A stretch of 64,000 nt of DNA, taken from Streptomyces collinus (GTDB lineage: Bacteria > Actinomycetota > Actinomycetes > Streptomycetales > Streptomycetaceae). Made by a program: the position numbers and the translations under genes. This document shows positions 39,740-48,795 of this stretch, in pieces. The notes under the pieces are model-generated. The model had not been told where the DNA came from, made no database searches, and saw only the letters and a list, made by a program, of their open reading frames with translations. Position 1 is the stretch's first letter. Every line of letters begins with the position of its first letter. The stretch spans positions 6,200,001 to 6,264,000 of the forward strand of contig NZ_CP133771.1 of NCBI RefSeq assembly GCF_031348265.1, in the 5' to 3' direction.

Positions 39740-41344
39740 ATGACCGCTACCAGCGACCTCGACGATTCGTTCCACGTCTTCGACACCACCCTGCGCGACG
39801 GCGCCCAGCGCGAGGGCATCAACCTCACCGTCGCCGACAAGCTGGCCATCGCACGGCACCTGGACGACTTCGGCGTGGGCTTCATCGAGGGCGGCTGGCC
39901 GGGCGCGAACCCCCGGGACACCGAGTTCTTCGCCCGCGCCCAGCAGGAGATCGACTTCCGGCACGCCCAGCTCGTCGCGTTCGGCGCCACCCGCCGCGCC
40001 GGCACCACCGCCGACCAGGACCCGCAGGTCAGGGCGCTCCTGGAGTCCGGCGCGCAGGTGATCACGCTGGTCGCCAAGTCGCACGACCGCCATGTCGAGC
40101 TCGCCCTGCGCACCACCCTGGACGAGAACCTGGCGATGGTCCGCGACACCGTGTCCTTCCTCAAGGAGCAGGGCCGCCGCGTCTTCATCGACTGCGAGCA
40201 CTTCTTCGACGGCTACCGCGCCAACCCCGAGTACGCCAAGGCGGTCGTCCGCACGGCGTCGGAGGCCGGCGCCGACGTCGTCGTCCTGTGCGACACCAAC
40301 GGCGGCATGCTCCCGGCGCAGATCCAGGCCGTCGTCTCCACGGTCCTCGCCGACACCGGCGCCCGGCTCGGCATCCACGCCCAGGACGACACGGGCTGCG
40401 CGGTCGCCAACACCCTGGCCGCCGTCGACGCGGGCGCCACGCACGTGCAGTGCACGGCCAACGGCTACGGCGAACGCGTCGGCAACGCCAACCTCTTCCC
40501 GGTCGTGGCGGCCCTGGAGCTGAAGTACGGCAAGAAGGTCCTGCCCGACGGGCACCTGCGCGAGATGACCCGCATCTCGCACGCCATCGCCGAGGTCGTC
40601 AACCTCACCCCCTCCACGCACCAGCCCTACGTCGGCCTCTCCGCCTTCGCCCACAAGGCCGGACTGCACGCCTCCGCGATCAAGGTCGACCCGGACCTCT
40701 ACCAGCACATCGACCCCGAACTGGTCGGCAACACCATGCGGATGCTGGTCTCCGACATGGCCGGGCGCGCCTCCATCGAGCTCAAGGGCAAGGAACTCGG
40801 CGTCGACCTCGGCGGCGACCGCGAGCTGGTCGGCCGGGTGGTCGAACGGGTGAAGGAACGCGAACTCAAGGGCTACACCTACGAGGCGGCCGACGCCAGC
40901 TTCGAACTCCTGCTGCGCGCCGAGGTCCAGGGCGGGCCGCTTTCCTACTTCGAGGTCGAGTCCTGGCGCGCCATCGTCGAGGACCGGCCCGACGGCTCCC
41001 ACGCCAACGAGGCCACGGTCAAGCTGTGGGCCAAGGGCGAGCGCATCGTCGCCACCGCCGAGGGCAACGGCCCGGTCAACGCCCTGGACCGGTCCCTGCG
41101 CGTGGGCCTGGAGAAGATCTACCCCCAGCTCGCCAAGCTGGAGCTGGTGGACTACAAGGTCCGCATCCTGGAGGGCAAGCACGGCACCAACTCCACGACC
41201 CGCGTGCTGATCTCCACGTCCGACGGCACGGGCGAGTGGTCCACGGTCGGCGTCGCCGACAACGTCATCGCCGCGAGCTGGCAGGCCCTGGAGGACGCGT
41301 ACACCTACGGGCTGCTGCGCGCGGGAGTCGCACCGGCGGAGTAG
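39740..41344 (+). CDS. cimA: Citramalate synthase (2-isopropylmalate synthase-like)
   Basis: 534-aa DRE-TIM metallolyase with a C-terminal LeuA allosteric domain. FDTTLRDGAQREGINL (catalytic Arg and metal Asp), FIEGGWPGANPRDTEFF, the metal-binding GIHAQDDTGCAVAN and HKAGLHASAI match the citramalate-synthase group rather than classic LeuA. It condenses pyruvate and acetyl-CoA to (R)-citramalate, giving 2-ketobutyrate for isoleucine without threonine. In S. coelicolor the counterpart was annotated as a second leuA. An attenuator precedes it. Confidence 0.9.
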   Translation: MTATSDLDDSFHVFDTTLRDGAQREGINLTVADKLAIARHLDDFGVGFIEGGWPGANPRDTEFFARAQQEIDFRHAQLVAFGATRRAGTTADQDPQVRALLESGAQVITLVAKSHDRHVELALRTTLDENLAMVRDTVSFLKEQGRRVFIDCEHFFDGYRANPEYAKAVVRTASEAGADVVVLCDTNGGMLPAQIQAVVSTVLADTGARLGIHAQDDTGCAVANTLAAVDAGATHVQCTANGYGERVGNANLFPVVAALELKYGKKVLPDGHLREMTRISHAIAEVVNLTPSTHQPYVGLSAFAHKAGLHASAIKVDPDLYQHIDPELVGNTMRMLVSDMAGRASIELKGKELGVDLGGDRELVGRVVERVKERELKGYTYEAADASFELLLRAEVQGGPLSYFEVESWRAIVEDRPDGSHANEATVKLWAKGERIVATAEGNGPVNALDRSLRVGLEKIYPQLAKLELVDYKVRILEGKHGTNSTTRVLISTSDGTGEWSTVGVADNVIAASWQALEDAYTYGLLRAGVAPAE

Positions 41345-41375
41345 CCGCGGCCCGGCCGGGTGCCCGGGGCGCGTG

Positions 41376-42062
41376 TCACATCGCCGTGTCCCGGGACCGC
41401 GGCACCGGGACCTCGCCGCCCCGGTCGCGGCCGGGGGTCCGGTCGAGGCGGAAAAGCCCCGCCGTGTGGGGGCGCTGACCGCCGGCGGTGGTGGTGGAGC
41501 GGGTCAGCTCCTCGACGCCGTCGGCCAGATAGCCGACCCATGCCGTGCCCTCGTCCTCGATGATCCGCTGCGCGTCGGTCCGCAGCCGCTCGATCACCCC
41601 GAGCAGGGCGGCCTGCTCCTTGTCGCTGGGGGAGTCGGTGGTCCGCAGGAAGGCCTGCGCCCAGTCGGACTGCGCCTTCTTGAGGATCTGCTGCAGCGCC
41701 ATCTCCGCTCGGATGTAGCGGGTCCAGGACGCCGAGAACCCGAAGATCCGGTCGAAGAGCACGCAGCCCGCGCCGCCGGCCAGGAACACGAAGCCCCACT
41801 CGGGCTGCACGGCCGTGGGCGCGGCCGCGTGCACCAGCGGCGTGATCGTGCCGACGATGCCCAGCAGGGTGGCGAGCGCTCGCAGCGAGCGCGACCACAG
41901 CGACGGTCCCCGGCGACGCGCCAGATACCAGCCGATCGCCGACGTCACCTCCGCCTCGGCGTGCCGGAACAGCTCCCACAGCAGGTCGGCCCGCGTACGC
42001 GAGCGGTCCAGCTCGGTCAGTTCGGACACCGTCATGTCCGCAGCCCTGCGTCTTCCGAACAT
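41376..42062 (-). CDS. SLATT/DUF4231-type two-TM membrane protein
   Basis: About 228-aa protein. The middle has two hydrophobic helices (LRALATLLGIVGTITPLVHA and WGFVFLAGGAGCVLFDRIFG) followed by a long helical stretch, as in SLATT-domain (DUF4231) proteins. SLATT proteins are predicted membrane effectors of nucleotide-triggered defence, but many stand-alone copies have no known role. ATG 42062 or 42035 may start it. It is divergent from the glycine-rich membrane protein. No SMODS or SLOG partner is adjacent. Confidence 0.7.
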   Translation of the reverse strand: MFGRRRAADMTVSELTELDRSRTRADLLWELFRHAEAEVTSAIGWYLARRRGPSLWSRSLRALATLLGIVGTITPLVHAAAPTAVQPEWGFVFLAGGAGCVLFDRIFGFSASWTRYIRAEMALQQILKKAQSDWAQAFLRTTDSPSDKEQAALLGVIERLRTDAQRIIEDEGTAWVGYLADGVEELTRSTTTAGGQRPHTAGLFRLDRTPGRDRGGEVPVPRSRDTAM

Positions 42063-42184
42063 GCCTCTGTTACCGCCCCTCCTGGATGGCCCGTGGCCAG
42101 AGGGCATCCTAGGCCCAGCCGCGGCCGCAAATCCCTGCCTCGACGGATAACCCTTTATGGGCGATTTCGGGTAGCTTCGAACAT

Positions 42185-43540
42185 ATGAAGGCCGCACTGG
42201 TGCGTACCGTCGTACGTCTGCTGATCGTGCCGGTCGCCGCCGTACTGGCGGTGCTGCTGGCCGGTGCGCCGGGTGCGCACGCGGCCACCGACCTCTCGGA
42301 GGTCGCCCAGGAACTGCGCGAGAACCCCGTCTACGTCGATCCGGCCGCCTCCGGGCAGCTGGCGGCATCGGACGCCGAGGCGCTCGCCGACAAGATCAAG
42401 GACGCGGACAAGCCCGTCTTCGTGGCGGTCCTCCCGGCCGGTTACCCCACGCAGGACCTCTTCCGGAACCTCCGAACGGAGACCGGCATCACCGGCCTCT
42501 ACGGCATCCACCTCGGTGACCGGTTCGACGCCCGTGCCGACAGCTCGGTCATGAGCCGGCAGGCGGTGTCCAACCTGGTCACGGCGGTGCAGGACGCGGG
42601 CGACACCAAGGCTCAGCTGAACGACTTCGTCGACGACGCCCTGCGCAACGTGGGCGGTTCGGCGCCGAGCAGCTGGAGCGACGGCTCGGGCATGGACGTG
42701 CCGGTCGGCGGCCTGATCACCGTCGGCGCCCTGGTCGCGGCCGGCGGCGCGGGTGCCTACGCCCTGGTCCGCCGCAACCGGCGCCGCCACGAGGAGGAGC
42801 AGCGGGCCGCGCTGGAGAAGCTGCGGGTGGTCGTCGACGAGGACATCACCGCGTTCGGCGAGGAACTCGACCGCCTCGACTTCCACCCCGGGGAGCCCGG
42901 CGCCGACGACGTGATGCGCACCGACTACGAGCGTGCCCTGGACTCCTACGAGCAGGCCAAGTCCCTGATGGCGGCGGCGACGAAACCGGAGGACGTCCGG
43001 GCCGTCACCCAGGCCGTGGAGGACGGCCGCTTCTCCCTGGCCCGGCTCGCGGCCCGCCGCGAGGGCGGGGCCCTGCCGGAGCGCCGCCCGCCCTGCTTCT
43101 TCGACCCCCGCCACGGCCCCTCCGTCGCCGACGCCACCTGGACGCCCCAGGGCGGCGCAGCCCGCGAGGTCCCGGTCTGCGCGGCCGACGACAGGCGTCT
43201 GACCGAGGGCCGCGACCCGGCGATCCGCGAGGTCGACACCGACTACGGCCGCCGCCCCTACTGGGAGGCAGGACCGGCGTACGGCCCCTGGGCCGGCGGC
43301 TACTTCGGCGGCGGCCTCCTGCCCGGCCTCCTCGTCGGCACCATGCTCGGCAGCATGATGGCCGCCCCCGCCTACGCGGCCGACTACGGCTCGGGCTACG
43401 GCGACTTCGGCGGTTACGAGGGCGGCGACGTCTCCGGCGCGGACTTCGACACCGGCGATTTCGGTGGCGATTTCGGCGGCGGGGACTTCGGCGGCGGTGG
43501 AGGCTTCGGCGGGGGAGGGGACTTCGGGGGCGGGTTCTGA
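42185..43540 (+). CDS. Secreted/membrane TPM-like protein with Gly-rich tail
   Basis: 451-aa protein with a signal peptide (about residues 1-34, ending GAHAA), an extracytoplasmic domain (35-170), one transmembrane helix (about 178-198, GGLITVGALVAAGGAGAYALV), a cytoplasmic helical region, and a C-terminal tail of Gly-Gly-Phe/Asp-Phe-Gly repeats (from about 405). The layout recalls TPM-domain membrane proteins of actinobacteria. Function unknown. Intact. Confidence 0.85.
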   Translation: MKAALVRTVVRLLIVPVAAVLAVLLAGAPGAHAATDLSEVAQELRENPVYVDPAASGQLAASDAEALADKIKDADKPVFVAVLPAGYPTQDLFRNLRTETGITGLYGIHLGDRFDARADSSVMSRQAVSNLVTAVQDAGDTKAQLNDFVDDALRNVGGSAPSSWSDGSGMDVPVGGLITVGALVAAGGAGAYALVRRNRRRHEEEQRAALEKLRVVVDEDITAFGEELDRLDFHPGEPGADDVMRTDYERALDSYEQAKSLMAAATKPEDVRAVTQAVEDGRFSLARLAARREGGALPERRPPCFFDPRHGPSVADATWTPQGGAAREVPVCAADDRRLTEGRDPAIREVDTDYGRRPYWEAGPAYGPWAGGYFGGGLLPGLLVGTMLGSMMAAPAYAADYGSGYGDFGGYEGGDVSGADFDTGDFGGDFGGGDFGGGGGFGGGGDFGGGF

Positions 43541-43960
43541 CCGGAGGCAGGGCTGGGGGTGCCCTGGGGTTCCGCCCGAGCCCGGACGTACCGGCACCGG
43601 CGTGGGTCCGGCCGAGCCCGGCTTCCTGTCGTCGGGGCCCCGGCCCGGGGCCCGGCTGCGCGGCACCCGAGTCGGATGTGGAGGGGCCCGGGGCGGTTCC
43701 GGCCGGGTTCGGCCTTCGCGACAGCGGGGGTGGTTTCGGCTTGGGTTCGGCCTTCGCGGCGCCTGGCGCCGGTTCGGCTTGGGTCGGCCCGGGTTCGGCC
43801 TTGACCGCACCGGGCGCGGTTCCGGCTCGGGTTCGGCCTTCACTGCATCGAGCGCGGTTCCGGCCGGGTTCGGCCTTCGCGGCGCCGGGCCCCGCACCGG
43901 GCGCGGGCCCCGCTCGGGCGCGGCCTCTGCGGCGCCCGGGCAGAGCCCCACCAGGAACTC
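43541..43960. repeat. Degenerate GC-rich tandem repeats between two genes
   Basis: Gene-free 420 bp. From about 43690 to 43900 it holds five imperfect copies of a unit of about 39 nt around GGTTCCGGCCGGGTTCGGCC(TTC). The long Gly/Pro/Arg frames on the plus strand run through the repeats without any recognisable domain, and I take them as artefacts of GC content. Confidence 0.6.
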
Positions 43961-45157
43961 CTACGGCACGCGAGTTTCAGTGCCGTAGCGGCTCTGGCCC
44001 ACGGCTGCCTCCCTCCGCCGCACCGCCCCCGCGGCCCCCGCGGCGACCGCGAACGCCAGAGACACCAGCGCCGCGCTGACCCACAGCGGCGCCCGGTACC
44101 CGAGCCCCGCGCCGATCACCGCGCCCCCGGCCCAGGGCCCCACCGCCGCACCCACGTTGAACGCGGCCGTCGCGAAACCCCCGGCCAGGGTCGGTGCCCC
44201 CTGCGCGGCGTACAGCGCCCGGGCGATCAACGTGGAGCCGACGCCGAAGGACAGGGCGCCCTGCGCGAAGACGAGCGCGAGTGCCGGGACGGGGTGTGCG
44301 GCCCCGAGGGCCAGCGCGCACCAGCCCGCGCCCAGTGCCAGGCCACCACCGATGAGGACCGGCACGGGACGCCGGTCGGCGAAACGCCCCGCGGCGGCGA
44401 CCCCGGCGAACGCCCCGGCCCCGAACAGCGCCAGGACGCCGGGGACCCAGCTGCTGCCCAGCCCCGTGACCTCGGTGACCAGCGGCGCGAGGAAGGTGAA
44501 GGTGCAGAACGTCGCGCCGTTCACGAGGGCGCCCAGCAGCAGGGTGACGAGCAGCCGGGGGCTGCGCAGCGACCGCAGTTCACCGCGCAACGCGGGCGGC
44601 ACACCCTCCGCCGCACCGCCCGGCACGGACCGAGCCACCGCCGCCAGCGCGGGCAGTGACACCAGCGCCACGGCCCAGAACGCCGCACGCCAGCCCCACA
44701 CTTCGCCGAGCACGGCACCGGCCGGCACCCCGGCCACACAGGCCAGCGTCACCCCGCCCAGCAGCGTGGACGTGGCCCGCCCCTTCGCATCGGCCGGGAC
44801 CATGTCCACGGCGGCGACCAGGGCGACCGCGAGGAACCCGGCGTTGGCGAACGCCCCCACCACCCGGGTGGCGAGCAGGACGGCGAAGCTGCCGGTGAGC
44901 GCGCCGACGACGTGGACGGCGAGAAAGACGACGAGGAACGCCAGCAGGGCGCCCCGCCGGGGCCAGCGCCGCGCGAGCCCCGCCACGAGCGGAGCCCCCA
45001 CGACCATCCCGGCCGCGAAGGCGGAGGTCAGGGCGCCCGCCGCAGGGACGGACACCTCCAGATCCCGCGCGATGTCCGGCACCAGCCCGGACAGCATGAA
45101 CTCGGACGTGCCTTGCGCGAACACGGCAAGGCCCAGCAGAAGAAGAGCGAACGGCAT
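43961..45157 (-). CDS. Cmx/CmrA-type chloramphenicol efflux MFS transporter
   Basis: 398-aa, 12-TM exporter of the DHA1 family. It follows the known Cmx protein of Corynebacterium almost motif by motif as I recall it: LAVFAQGTSEFMLSGLVPDI, ANAGFLAVALVAAVDMVPAD, KGRATSTLLGGVTLACVAGV, EVWGWRAAFWAV and GALVNGATFCTFTFLAP. It probably exports chloramphenicol or a related phenicol. ATG 45157 is chosen with CGGAG upstream; a GTG at 45172 would add five residues. Stands alone; no adjacent regulator. Confidence 0.88.
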   Translation of the reverse strand: MPFALLLLGLAVFAQGTSEFMLSGLVPDIARDLEVSVPAAGALTSAFAAGMVVGAPLVAGLARRWPRRGALLAFLVVFLAVHVVGALTGSFAVLLATRVVGAFANAGFLAVALVAAVDMVPADAKGRATSTLLGGVTLACVAGVPAGAVLGEVWGWRAAFWAVALVSLPALAAVARSVPGGAAEGVPPALRGELRSLRSPRLLVTLLLGALVNGATFCTFTFLAPLVTEVTGLGSSWVPGVLALFGAGAFAGVAAAGRFADRRPVPVLIGGGLALGAGWCALALGAAHPVPALALVFAQGALSFGVGSTLIARALYAAQGAPTLAGGFATAAFNVGAAVGPWAGGAVIGAGLGYRAPLWVSAALVSLAFAVAAGAAGAVRRREAAVGQSRYGTETRVP

Positions 45158-45327
45158 GAAGGAACTCCGCACCGGAGGTCGACGTCGGACACGACAGGTC
45201 GGACGGCAAACCGGCAGCGCAGTGAACGAGCGGGCGGCCTCAGCGGCCCGGCATCGGCGTCACGGACAGCCACCGGAGAGCCGGTGGCCGCACTCTGGAC
45301 GCCTCGGGGCTGGACATGGGCGGCAGG

Positions 45328-46263
45328 TTAGGCGGACCCGGGCGACCGGGTCCACCGGTTTTCCTCCGGCTCCGCCCGGGCGGCGGTCAGGGTCGTGTCC
45401 CTCCGGCCGCCGCGATGGACGATGACGACCGCCGCGAGACAGACGGCCAGCCCGAGGGCGGTCTGCGCGCCGAACGGCTCGCCGAACATCAGCGCGCCCC
45501 AGACGGCGGTGACCGGGGCCATCAGGAACATCAGCGTGTTGACCCTGGTGACGCCGGAGCGCTTCAGGATGAGCCAGTACAGCCCGTACCCGCCGAACGT
45601 GGAGAGCCCCACGAGCCAGGCGACCGCCACCCAGAAGTCCCACCGGCCGGGCGGTGCGGCGGCACCGGTGCCCAGGGCCAGTACGGAGAAGAGGACCGCG
45701 CTGGTCGCGCAGTGGACGGTCAGCGAGACCGACGGGGTGACCCGCGAGGGGGACCGGCTCTCCAGGAACGTCGCCGCGACCAGGGACAGCATGCCGAGCA
45801 GCGGCACGGCGTACGCCCACCACGCCACGTCGCCGCCCGCCGCCGCGTCGGCCAGGGTGACCACGGCGACGCCGCTCAGCCCCAGGCCCAGGCCGATCCA
45901 CTGCCGGCCCGACACGTACTGCCCCAGCAGCGGCCCGGCGAGGGCGCCGGCGACCAGGGGCTGGACCCCGTCGATCAGGGCCGTCGTACCGCTGGAGACA
46001 CCGAGCTGGATGGCGTAGTAGACGCTGAGCAGATAGCCGCTCTGCGAGAGCATGCCGATGATGGCCTGCCGGGTCAGGTCCCGGGTGGTGAGGCCCCGCC
46101 AGGCCGATCGCGTGAGGACGGCGACGGCGACCAGGACGACGGCCAGCGGCAGGAACCGCCACATCAGGATCGTCGGCGCGGACGCGCTGCCGGCGCCGAG
46201 CTTGGCCCCGATGAAGCCGGAACTCCAGCACAGGACGAAGGCGAGGGACAGAAGGATGTTCAC
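45328..46263 (-). CDS. EamA/DMT-family transporter
   Basis: 311-aa membrane protein with ten hydrophobic segments in two EamA repeats, each with a conserved helix (LSLAFVLCWSSGFIGAKLG in the first). These proteins export amino acids, metabolites or drugs; substrate unknown. The stop lies 170 bp from the start of the exporter gene next door on the same strand. Divergent from a TetR gene with two operator-like sites between, so probably repressed by it. Confidence 0.9.
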   Translation of the reverse strand: MNILLSLAFVLCWSSGFIGAKLGAGSASAPTILMWRFLPLAVVLVAVAVLTRSAWRGLTTRDLTRQAIIGMLSQSGYLLSVYYAIQLGVSSGTTALIDGVQPLVAGALAGPLLGQYVSGRQWIGLGLGLSGVAVVTLADAAAGGDVAWWAYAVPLLGMLSLVAATFLESRSPSRVTPSVSLTVHCATSAVLFSVLALGTGAAAPPGRWDFWVAVAWLVGLSTFGGYGLYWLILKRSGVTRVNTLMFLMAPVTAVWGALMFGEPFGAQTALGLAVCLAAVVIVHRGGRRDTTLTAARAEPEENRWTRSPGSA

Positions 46264-46277
46264 GACATCACAACCAG

Positions 46278-46327
46278 TAGACAGATCGGTTTACCCGTTC
46301 CCGCGTCACTATACAGATCGGTATAGT
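46278..46327. promoter_or_regulatory. Two TetR operator-like sites between EamA and TetR genes
   Basis: Site 1 is TAGAC-AGATCG-GTTTAC (46278-46293). Site 2 is the perfect repeat ACTATAC-AGATCG-GTATAGT (46308-46327). Both share the AGATCG centre and are 30 bp apart, about three helical turns. Site 2 contains TATAGT (46322-46327), a probable -10 for the TetR gene, whose ATG at 46336 would then be leaderless. Confidence 0.7.
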
Positions 46328-46335
46328 CGGGTGTC

Positions 46336-46920
46336 ATGGGTACCACCGCGCAGAACCCGCGCCGGATCACGATGACGCCCGCCGCCCGCCGTGCCCTGAC
46401 GGCCGCCGGCCGGCTCTTCTACGAGCGCGGCATCCACGCCGTCGGCGTCGACCTCATCTCCGCCGAGGCCGGCGTCACGAAGAAGACGCTCTACGACCGG
46501 TTCGGCTCCAAGGAGCAGATCGTCGTGGAGTACCTGGCGGACCGCGACGAGCGCTGGCGGGCCTTCCTCGCCGAGCGCCTCGACGCGGTCGGCCCGGACC
46601 CGCGCGAGAGCGTCCTGGCCGTGTTCGACGCCTCGCGCGCCTGGGCGGAGGAGTTCAGCCCCCGGGGGTGCAGCATGGTCAACGCCCACGCGGAGATCAG
46701 CGACCCCGCCCATCCGGCCCACCCGATCATCACCGGGCAGAAGCGGTGGATGCTCGCCCTGTTCACCCGCTTCGCCGAGGAGATCACGCCCGCGACGGCG
46801 GACGCGACGGCCCGGACGCTGATGCTCCTGCACGAGGGCGCCCTGGTCGCCCACGGCCTGGGCGTCTTCCCGGACGCCATCGCCCAGGCCCGCGAACAGG
46901 CACGCCTGCTGCTCCCATAG
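46336..46920 (+). CDS. TetR-family regulator
   Basis: 194-aa regulator with a typical N-terminal helix-turn-helix (HAVGVDLISAEAGVTKKTLYDRFGSKEQIV) and a TetR_C domain with conserved MVNAHAEISDPAHP. The ATG lies 8 nt after the probable -10, so translation may be leaderless. It likely represses itself and the divergent EamA transporter through the paired sites at 46278-46327. Confidence 0.92.
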   Translation: MGTTAQNPRRITMTPAARRALTAAGRLFYERGIHAVGVDLISAEAGVTKKTLYDRFGSKEQIVVEYLADRDERWRAFLAERLDAVGPDPRESVLAVFDASRAWAEEFSPRGCSMVNAHAEISDPAHPAHPIITGQKRWMLALFTRFAEEITPATADATARTLMLLHEGALVAHGLGVFPDAIAQAREQARLLLP

Positions 46921-46959
46921 CGGACAGCAGCCGACCTATTTCGTCCCTACGGTGATGCC

Positions 46960-47538
46960 ATGACCACTTCCGACGGCGCCGGCCCTCTCACCTTCGCCAC
47001 CGTGGCCGACCTGGACTCCTGGCTGGCGGCACACCCTGCCCCGCACCCCGGCCTCTGGGTCAGGGTCGCGAAGAAGGGCTCGGGGGTCCCCTCCGTCACG
47101 GCCGCCGACGTCAACGACGTGGCGCTGTGCCACGGTTGGATCACAGGGCAGCGCAAGGGGCTCGACGAGTCGCACTACCTCCAGCGGATCACCCCGCGCC
47201 GTCCCGGCAGTCTCTGGTCCATGGTCAACGTCCGGCGCGTCGGGGAACTGACCGCCGCCGGGCGGATGCGGCCCGGCGGCCTCGCGGAGGTGGCGTCCGC
47301 CCGGGCGGACGGCCGGTGGGATGCGGCGTACGCGTCCCAGAAGGAGGCCGAGGTTCCGGCCGACCTGGCGGCGGCCCTGGCCCGCAGCCCCCGCGCCGCC
47401 GCGGCCTTCGAGACCCTGGGCCGCACGGACCGCTACCTCGCGATGCTCGGCGTACTCCGAGCCAGGACGACGAGAAGCCGCGCCGCGCAGGTGACGGCGA
47501 CGGTGAGGAACCTGGAAACCCGGGCCCCGGCCCGCTGA
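46960..47538 (+). CDS. YdeI/OmpD-associated family protein
   Basis: 192-aa cytoplasmic protein with the YdeI/OmpD-associated pattern: HPGLWVRVAKKGSG, ALCHGWITGQRKGLDESHYLQRITPRRPGSLWS, and a C-terminal FETLGRTDRYLAMLGV followed by basic residues. Some members are linked to peptide or stress tolerance, but the biochemical function is unknown. It stands alone after the TetR gene. Confidence 0.87.
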   Translation: MTTSDGAGPLTFATVADLDSWLAAHPAPHPGLWVRVAKKGSGVPSVTAADVNDVALCHGWITGQRKGLDESHYLQRITPRRPGSLWSMVNVRRVGELTAAGRMRPGGLAEVASARADGRWDAAYASQKEAEVPADLAAALARSPRAAAAFETLGRTDRYLAMLGVLRARTTRSRAAQVTATVRNLETRAPAR

Positions 47539-47561
47539 GCCCCGGCGCGATCCGTCCGTCA

Positions 47562-47700
47562 CTGCTGCCGGGCCGGCTGCTCCCAGAGGCCGGCCAGGCG
47601 TGCGTGGAGGACGTCGTGTGCCTCCTGAGGGGTGAGGTGACCGACGAGGACGTGCGTGGCGAGGGCGAGGAGGGCGCGGGCCTCGCGCTGCGGATCGAGG
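47562..47700 (-). pseudogene. Probable C-terminal remnant of a TetR regulator
   Basis: About 45 codons read LDPQREARALLALATHVLVG then LTPQEAHDVLHARL, resembling the last two helices of a TetR_C domain. No helix-turn-helix or ribosome binding site accompanies it, and the frame upstream runs through the trypsin terminator. Too short to be sure. Confidence 0.4.
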
Positions 47701-47748
47701 GGCGCCGTGCGGTCGGACACCGCGACCGGACGGGCCCGACACGGCAGC

Positions 47749-47777
47749 GGGCCCGACACCGCAGCGGCGTCGGGCCC
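47749..47777 (-). terminator. Terminator of the trypsin gene
   Basis: GGGCCCGAC (47749-47757) pairs perfectly with GTCGGGCCC (47769-47777) over an 11-nt loop, 14 nt past the trypsin stop. Confidence 0.75.
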
Positions 47778-47790
47778 TGGAAGCCGTCGG

Positions 47791-48576
47791 TCAGAGGGTC
47801 GAGGCCGCCGAGGCGATGGCGGAGGCGAAGGTGGAGACCTCCGTGTAGACGCCGGGAGCCTCGGGCCGGGCGCAGCCCTCGCCCCAGCTCACGATGCCGA
47901 CCTGGATCCAGCCGCCGGCGTTGTCCTTGCGGAACATCGGGCCGCCGGAGTCGCCCTGGCAGGTGTCGACACCGCCCGCGTCGAAGCCGGCGCAGATCTC
48001 CTCGTTCGCGACGAGGCCGCTGTACAGACCGCCGTAGGCCTTGCACGCGGCGTCGCTGACGAACGGCACGGTCGCCTTCAGGAGGTAGCGCTGCTGGGAG
48101 CCGCCCTCGCGGTTCGCGCCCCAGCCGGCGACGGTGAAGTCACCGGTGTTGTACTGCGCGGTCGTGGCGATCTTCAGCGTCGGAAGGTTGATGGGCTGGG
48201 CGAGCTTGATCAGCGCCCAGTCCTTGCCGGTGCCGTTGTAGCCGGGGGCGCGCAGCACCTTGGTGGAGCGGACCTGGACCCGGCCGCTGGTGGACTGCAG
48301 GTCGACGACCCCCGCGGTGGCGGTGATGCTCGTGTTGTTGCCTGAACTGCCCACGCAGTGCGCGGCCGTGAGCACGATCTGCTGGGTGTAGAGCGCGCCG
48401 CCACAGCCCATGGAGAGCCGGACCATGAACGGGAACTCGCCCTGCGCGGCCCGGGTCCCGCCGACGACGGGCGACGGCGCGGCCTGCGCGGCGGAAACGG
48501 GCTGGAGACTGGCGATCGCGAGCGCGGCGGCGCCGAGGGCCGCGCATCTCTTGAGGGCCGTGAGGAGTCTCTTCAA
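47791..48576 (-). CDS. sprT: Secreted trypsin
   Basis: 261-aa pre-pro serine protease very like Streptomyces griseus trypsin. It has a signal peptide (about 1-32), a short pro-segment, and a mature chain starting VVGGTRAAQGEFPFMVRLS. The triad is His in LTAAHC, Asp in GKDWALIKL and Ser in GDSGGPMF. VDTCQGDSGG carries the S1 Asp that selects Arg/Lys. Six cysteines in the mature chain fit three disulfides. It acts outside the cell, and in S. griseus the homologue is developmentally controlled by AdpA. A perfect inverted repeat lies upstream. Confidence 0.96.
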   Translation of the reverse strand: MKRLLTALKRCAALGAAALAIASLQPVSAAQAAPSPVVGGTRAAQGEFPFMVRLSMGCGGALYTQQIVLTAAHCVGSSGNNTSITATAGVVDLQSTSGRVQVRSTKVLRAPGYNGTGKDWALIKLAQPINLPTLKIATTAQYNTGDFTVAGWGANREGGSQQRYLLKATVPFVSDAACKAYGGLYSGLVANEEICAGFDAGGVDTCQGDSGGPMFRKDNAGGWIQVGIVSWGEGCARPEAPGVYTEVSTFASAIASAASTL

Positions 48577-48666
48577 CGTGATGCCTTCCGTGGGGGGGTT
48601 GACTGGGGAGGTGCAACCGAAGCATCAGATTGACGAGTGCATGACAGCAGCAGGGGCAAAAAGAAC

Positions 48667-48686
48667 GTCCATGTGCTGGCATGGAC
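48667..48686. promoter_or_regulatory. Inverted repeat upstream of sprT
   Basis: GTCCATG-TGCTGG-CATGGAC, perfect 7-bp arms with a 6-nt spacer, about 90-110 nt before the sprT start. An AT-rich stretch adjoins it (AAAATAT at 48693). It could be a regulator site or a hairpin. Confidence 0.4.
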
Positions 48687-48754
48687 TGGTCAAAATATCG
48701 CTGCTGGATTATGAGAACGCCGACAGACTTTGCACAAGGGGCGGGAACCGGCCA

Positions 48755-48786
48755 GACCGGCCCGGGGCGATGTCACCGGGCCGGTC
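48755..48786 (-). terminator. Terminator of the YceI gene
   Basis: GACCGGCCCGG (48755-48765) pairs perfectly with CCGGGCCGGTC (48776-48786) over a 10-nt loop, just after the YceI stop. Confidence 0.75.
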
Positions 48787-48795
48787 CCGCGAGGC

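Noticed and set aside
43464..43988. Gly/Arg-rich plus-strand frame across the repeat region
   Set aside because: It starts inside the Gly-rich tail of the preceding gene and runs through degenerate repeats with no domain.
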